This document shows positions 41,225-41,715 of a DNA stretch of 41,715 bases, piece by piece. The translations under genes were made by a program, and so were the position numbers. Location of the stretch: positions 1 to 41,715 of the forward strand of contig DATJHM010000116.1 in NCBI GenBank assembly GCA_035493895.1. The letters are read 5' to 3'. Below the pieces are notes generated by a model. The model worked only from the letters and a program-made list of their open reading frames with translations. It was not told where the DNA came from and made no database searches. Source of the DNA: DATJHM01 sp035493895. Its GTDB lineage: Bacteria > Chloroflexota > Ktedonobacteria > Ktedonobacterales > Ktedonobacteraceae. Numbering within the stretch: position 1 is the first letter of the stretch; each line of letters starts with the position of its first letter.

Positions 41225-41715
41225 TTATTGGAATGCCATCAACACTTTCTCTGTGATCCGCTCAAATTGTCGCTGCTCATCAGGTCCAATCAGACGCAGC
41301 ACAAACGTGGTCGCCCCTGCCTGCACAAACTGCTGCAAACGCTCAACACAGACCTGCGGCGGACCAAAAATCGCGCACATCTCAACTTCAGCACGCGAGA
41401 AGTCATGCTGGTAATACTGATCTAAAAATCGTTTACATGCCTGAAACGCCTCTTCATCGCTATCATTGACATTGATATTCAGATACAGGCAGGCTTCAAA
41501 ATCGGCAGAAAGTTCCCGCCCCATCTCACGCGCATAGCGTCGGATATCCAGCAGATTTTCGGCGAACAATTCTGGAGGACGGTTGATGGTCATCCAGCCG
41601 TCCGCATAACGAGCCACTCTGTGCAGAGCCCGCGCGGTCATCTTCGGCTTGCGAGGATCGGTTGCGGTGGAAATCCAGATCGGGAGCGGTCGCTGAATCG
41701 GGCGCGGAAGGACCG
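41225..41715 (-). CDS. LLM class (luciferase-like) flavin/F420-dependent oxidoreductase, N-terminal part missing
   Basis: The frame runs off the right edge, leaving about 163 C-terminal residues. The visible start PRPIQRPLPIWIST followed by PRKPKMTARALHRVARYADGWM is the conserved LLM segment in which a Pro-rich stretch leads to the cofactor-contacting Ala-Arg-Tyr-Ala-Asp-Gly-Trp. The end (FGPPQVCVERLQQFVQAGATTFVLR) is the last barrel strand and helix. FMN versus F420 use cannot be decided without the N-terminus. The stop is just inside the hairpin region. Confidence 0.85.
   Translation of the reverse strand, partial: VLPRPIQRPLPIWISTATDPRKPKMTARALHRVARYADGWMTINRPPELFAENLLDIRRYAREMGRELSADFEACLYLNINVNDSDEEAFQACKRFLDQYYQHDFSRAEVEMCAIFGPPQVCVERLQQFVQAGATTFVLRLIGPDEQRQFERITEKVLMAFQ

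Overview
This window reads as an accessory-rich chromosomal stretch of a soil bacterium. The most likely source is a multicellular Chloroflexota lineage such as Ktedonobacteria. That is inferred from the mix of genes (a CGNR zinc-finger regulator, large PAS histidine kinases, many one-component regulators, F420/LLM and flavin oxidoreductases, secreted glucanases); no rRNA, tRNA or other phylogenetic marker is present. Genes lie on both strands in short units of one to three. I see no CRISPR array, no prophage and no transposase.

Layout. 1-7.9 kb: the 3' end of a GH13 glycosidase, a CGNR regulator, a zinc-ribbon membrane protein, a DUF2231-Rieske protein, a MerR-SDR operon, a secreted GH16 glucanase with a CBM56-like tail, and a LacI regulator with its own operator-bearing promoter. 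8-17.3 kb: two unknown multi-spanning membrane proteins, two orphan sensor kinases, an NCS1 permease with a cysteine-rich tail, and a small membrane protein. 17.4-27 kb: TetR-flavin monooxygenase operon, methyltransferase, Eis-like acetyltransferase, aldo/keto reductase, a second TetR, a second flavin monooxygenase and its divergent MarR. 27-31.2 kb: a sulfur-scavenging cassette of short Cys-Cys leader ORF, type I sulfatase, MFS transporter and formylglycine-generating enzyme (FGE). 31.3-35.4 kb: inverted-repeat element, MDR oxidoreductase, a broken helix-turn-helix regulator, an enolase-superfamily dehydratase and a DHFR-like reductase. 35.6-41.7 kb: oligopeptide-type binding lipoprotein, a leaderless TetR with an acyltransferase, a hydrolase, an ArsR-SRPBCC operon and a truncated LLM oxidoreductase.

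How the genes work together. The clearest functional unit is the sulfatase cassette: the FGE converts the active-site Cys of the sulfatase to formylglycine, the MFS protein probably moves an organic anion, and the upstream leader peptide ending in Gly-Cys-Cys-Pro suggests control by cysteine supply. The FGE carries a Cys-Thr-Pro-Ser-Arg motif in its own N-terminus, identical to the core sequence that FGEs modify. Much of the rest is detoxification or signalling: regulator plus oxidoreductase pairs, many with legible promoters (TTGACA-like -35, 17-19 bp spacer, TATAAT-like -10) and palindromic operators. Two TetR genes about 7 kb apart share nearly the same operator.

Long perfect hairpins, several without a U-tract, separate many transcription units. 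Function assignments rest on motif reading by eye; no database search or folding calculation was possible.
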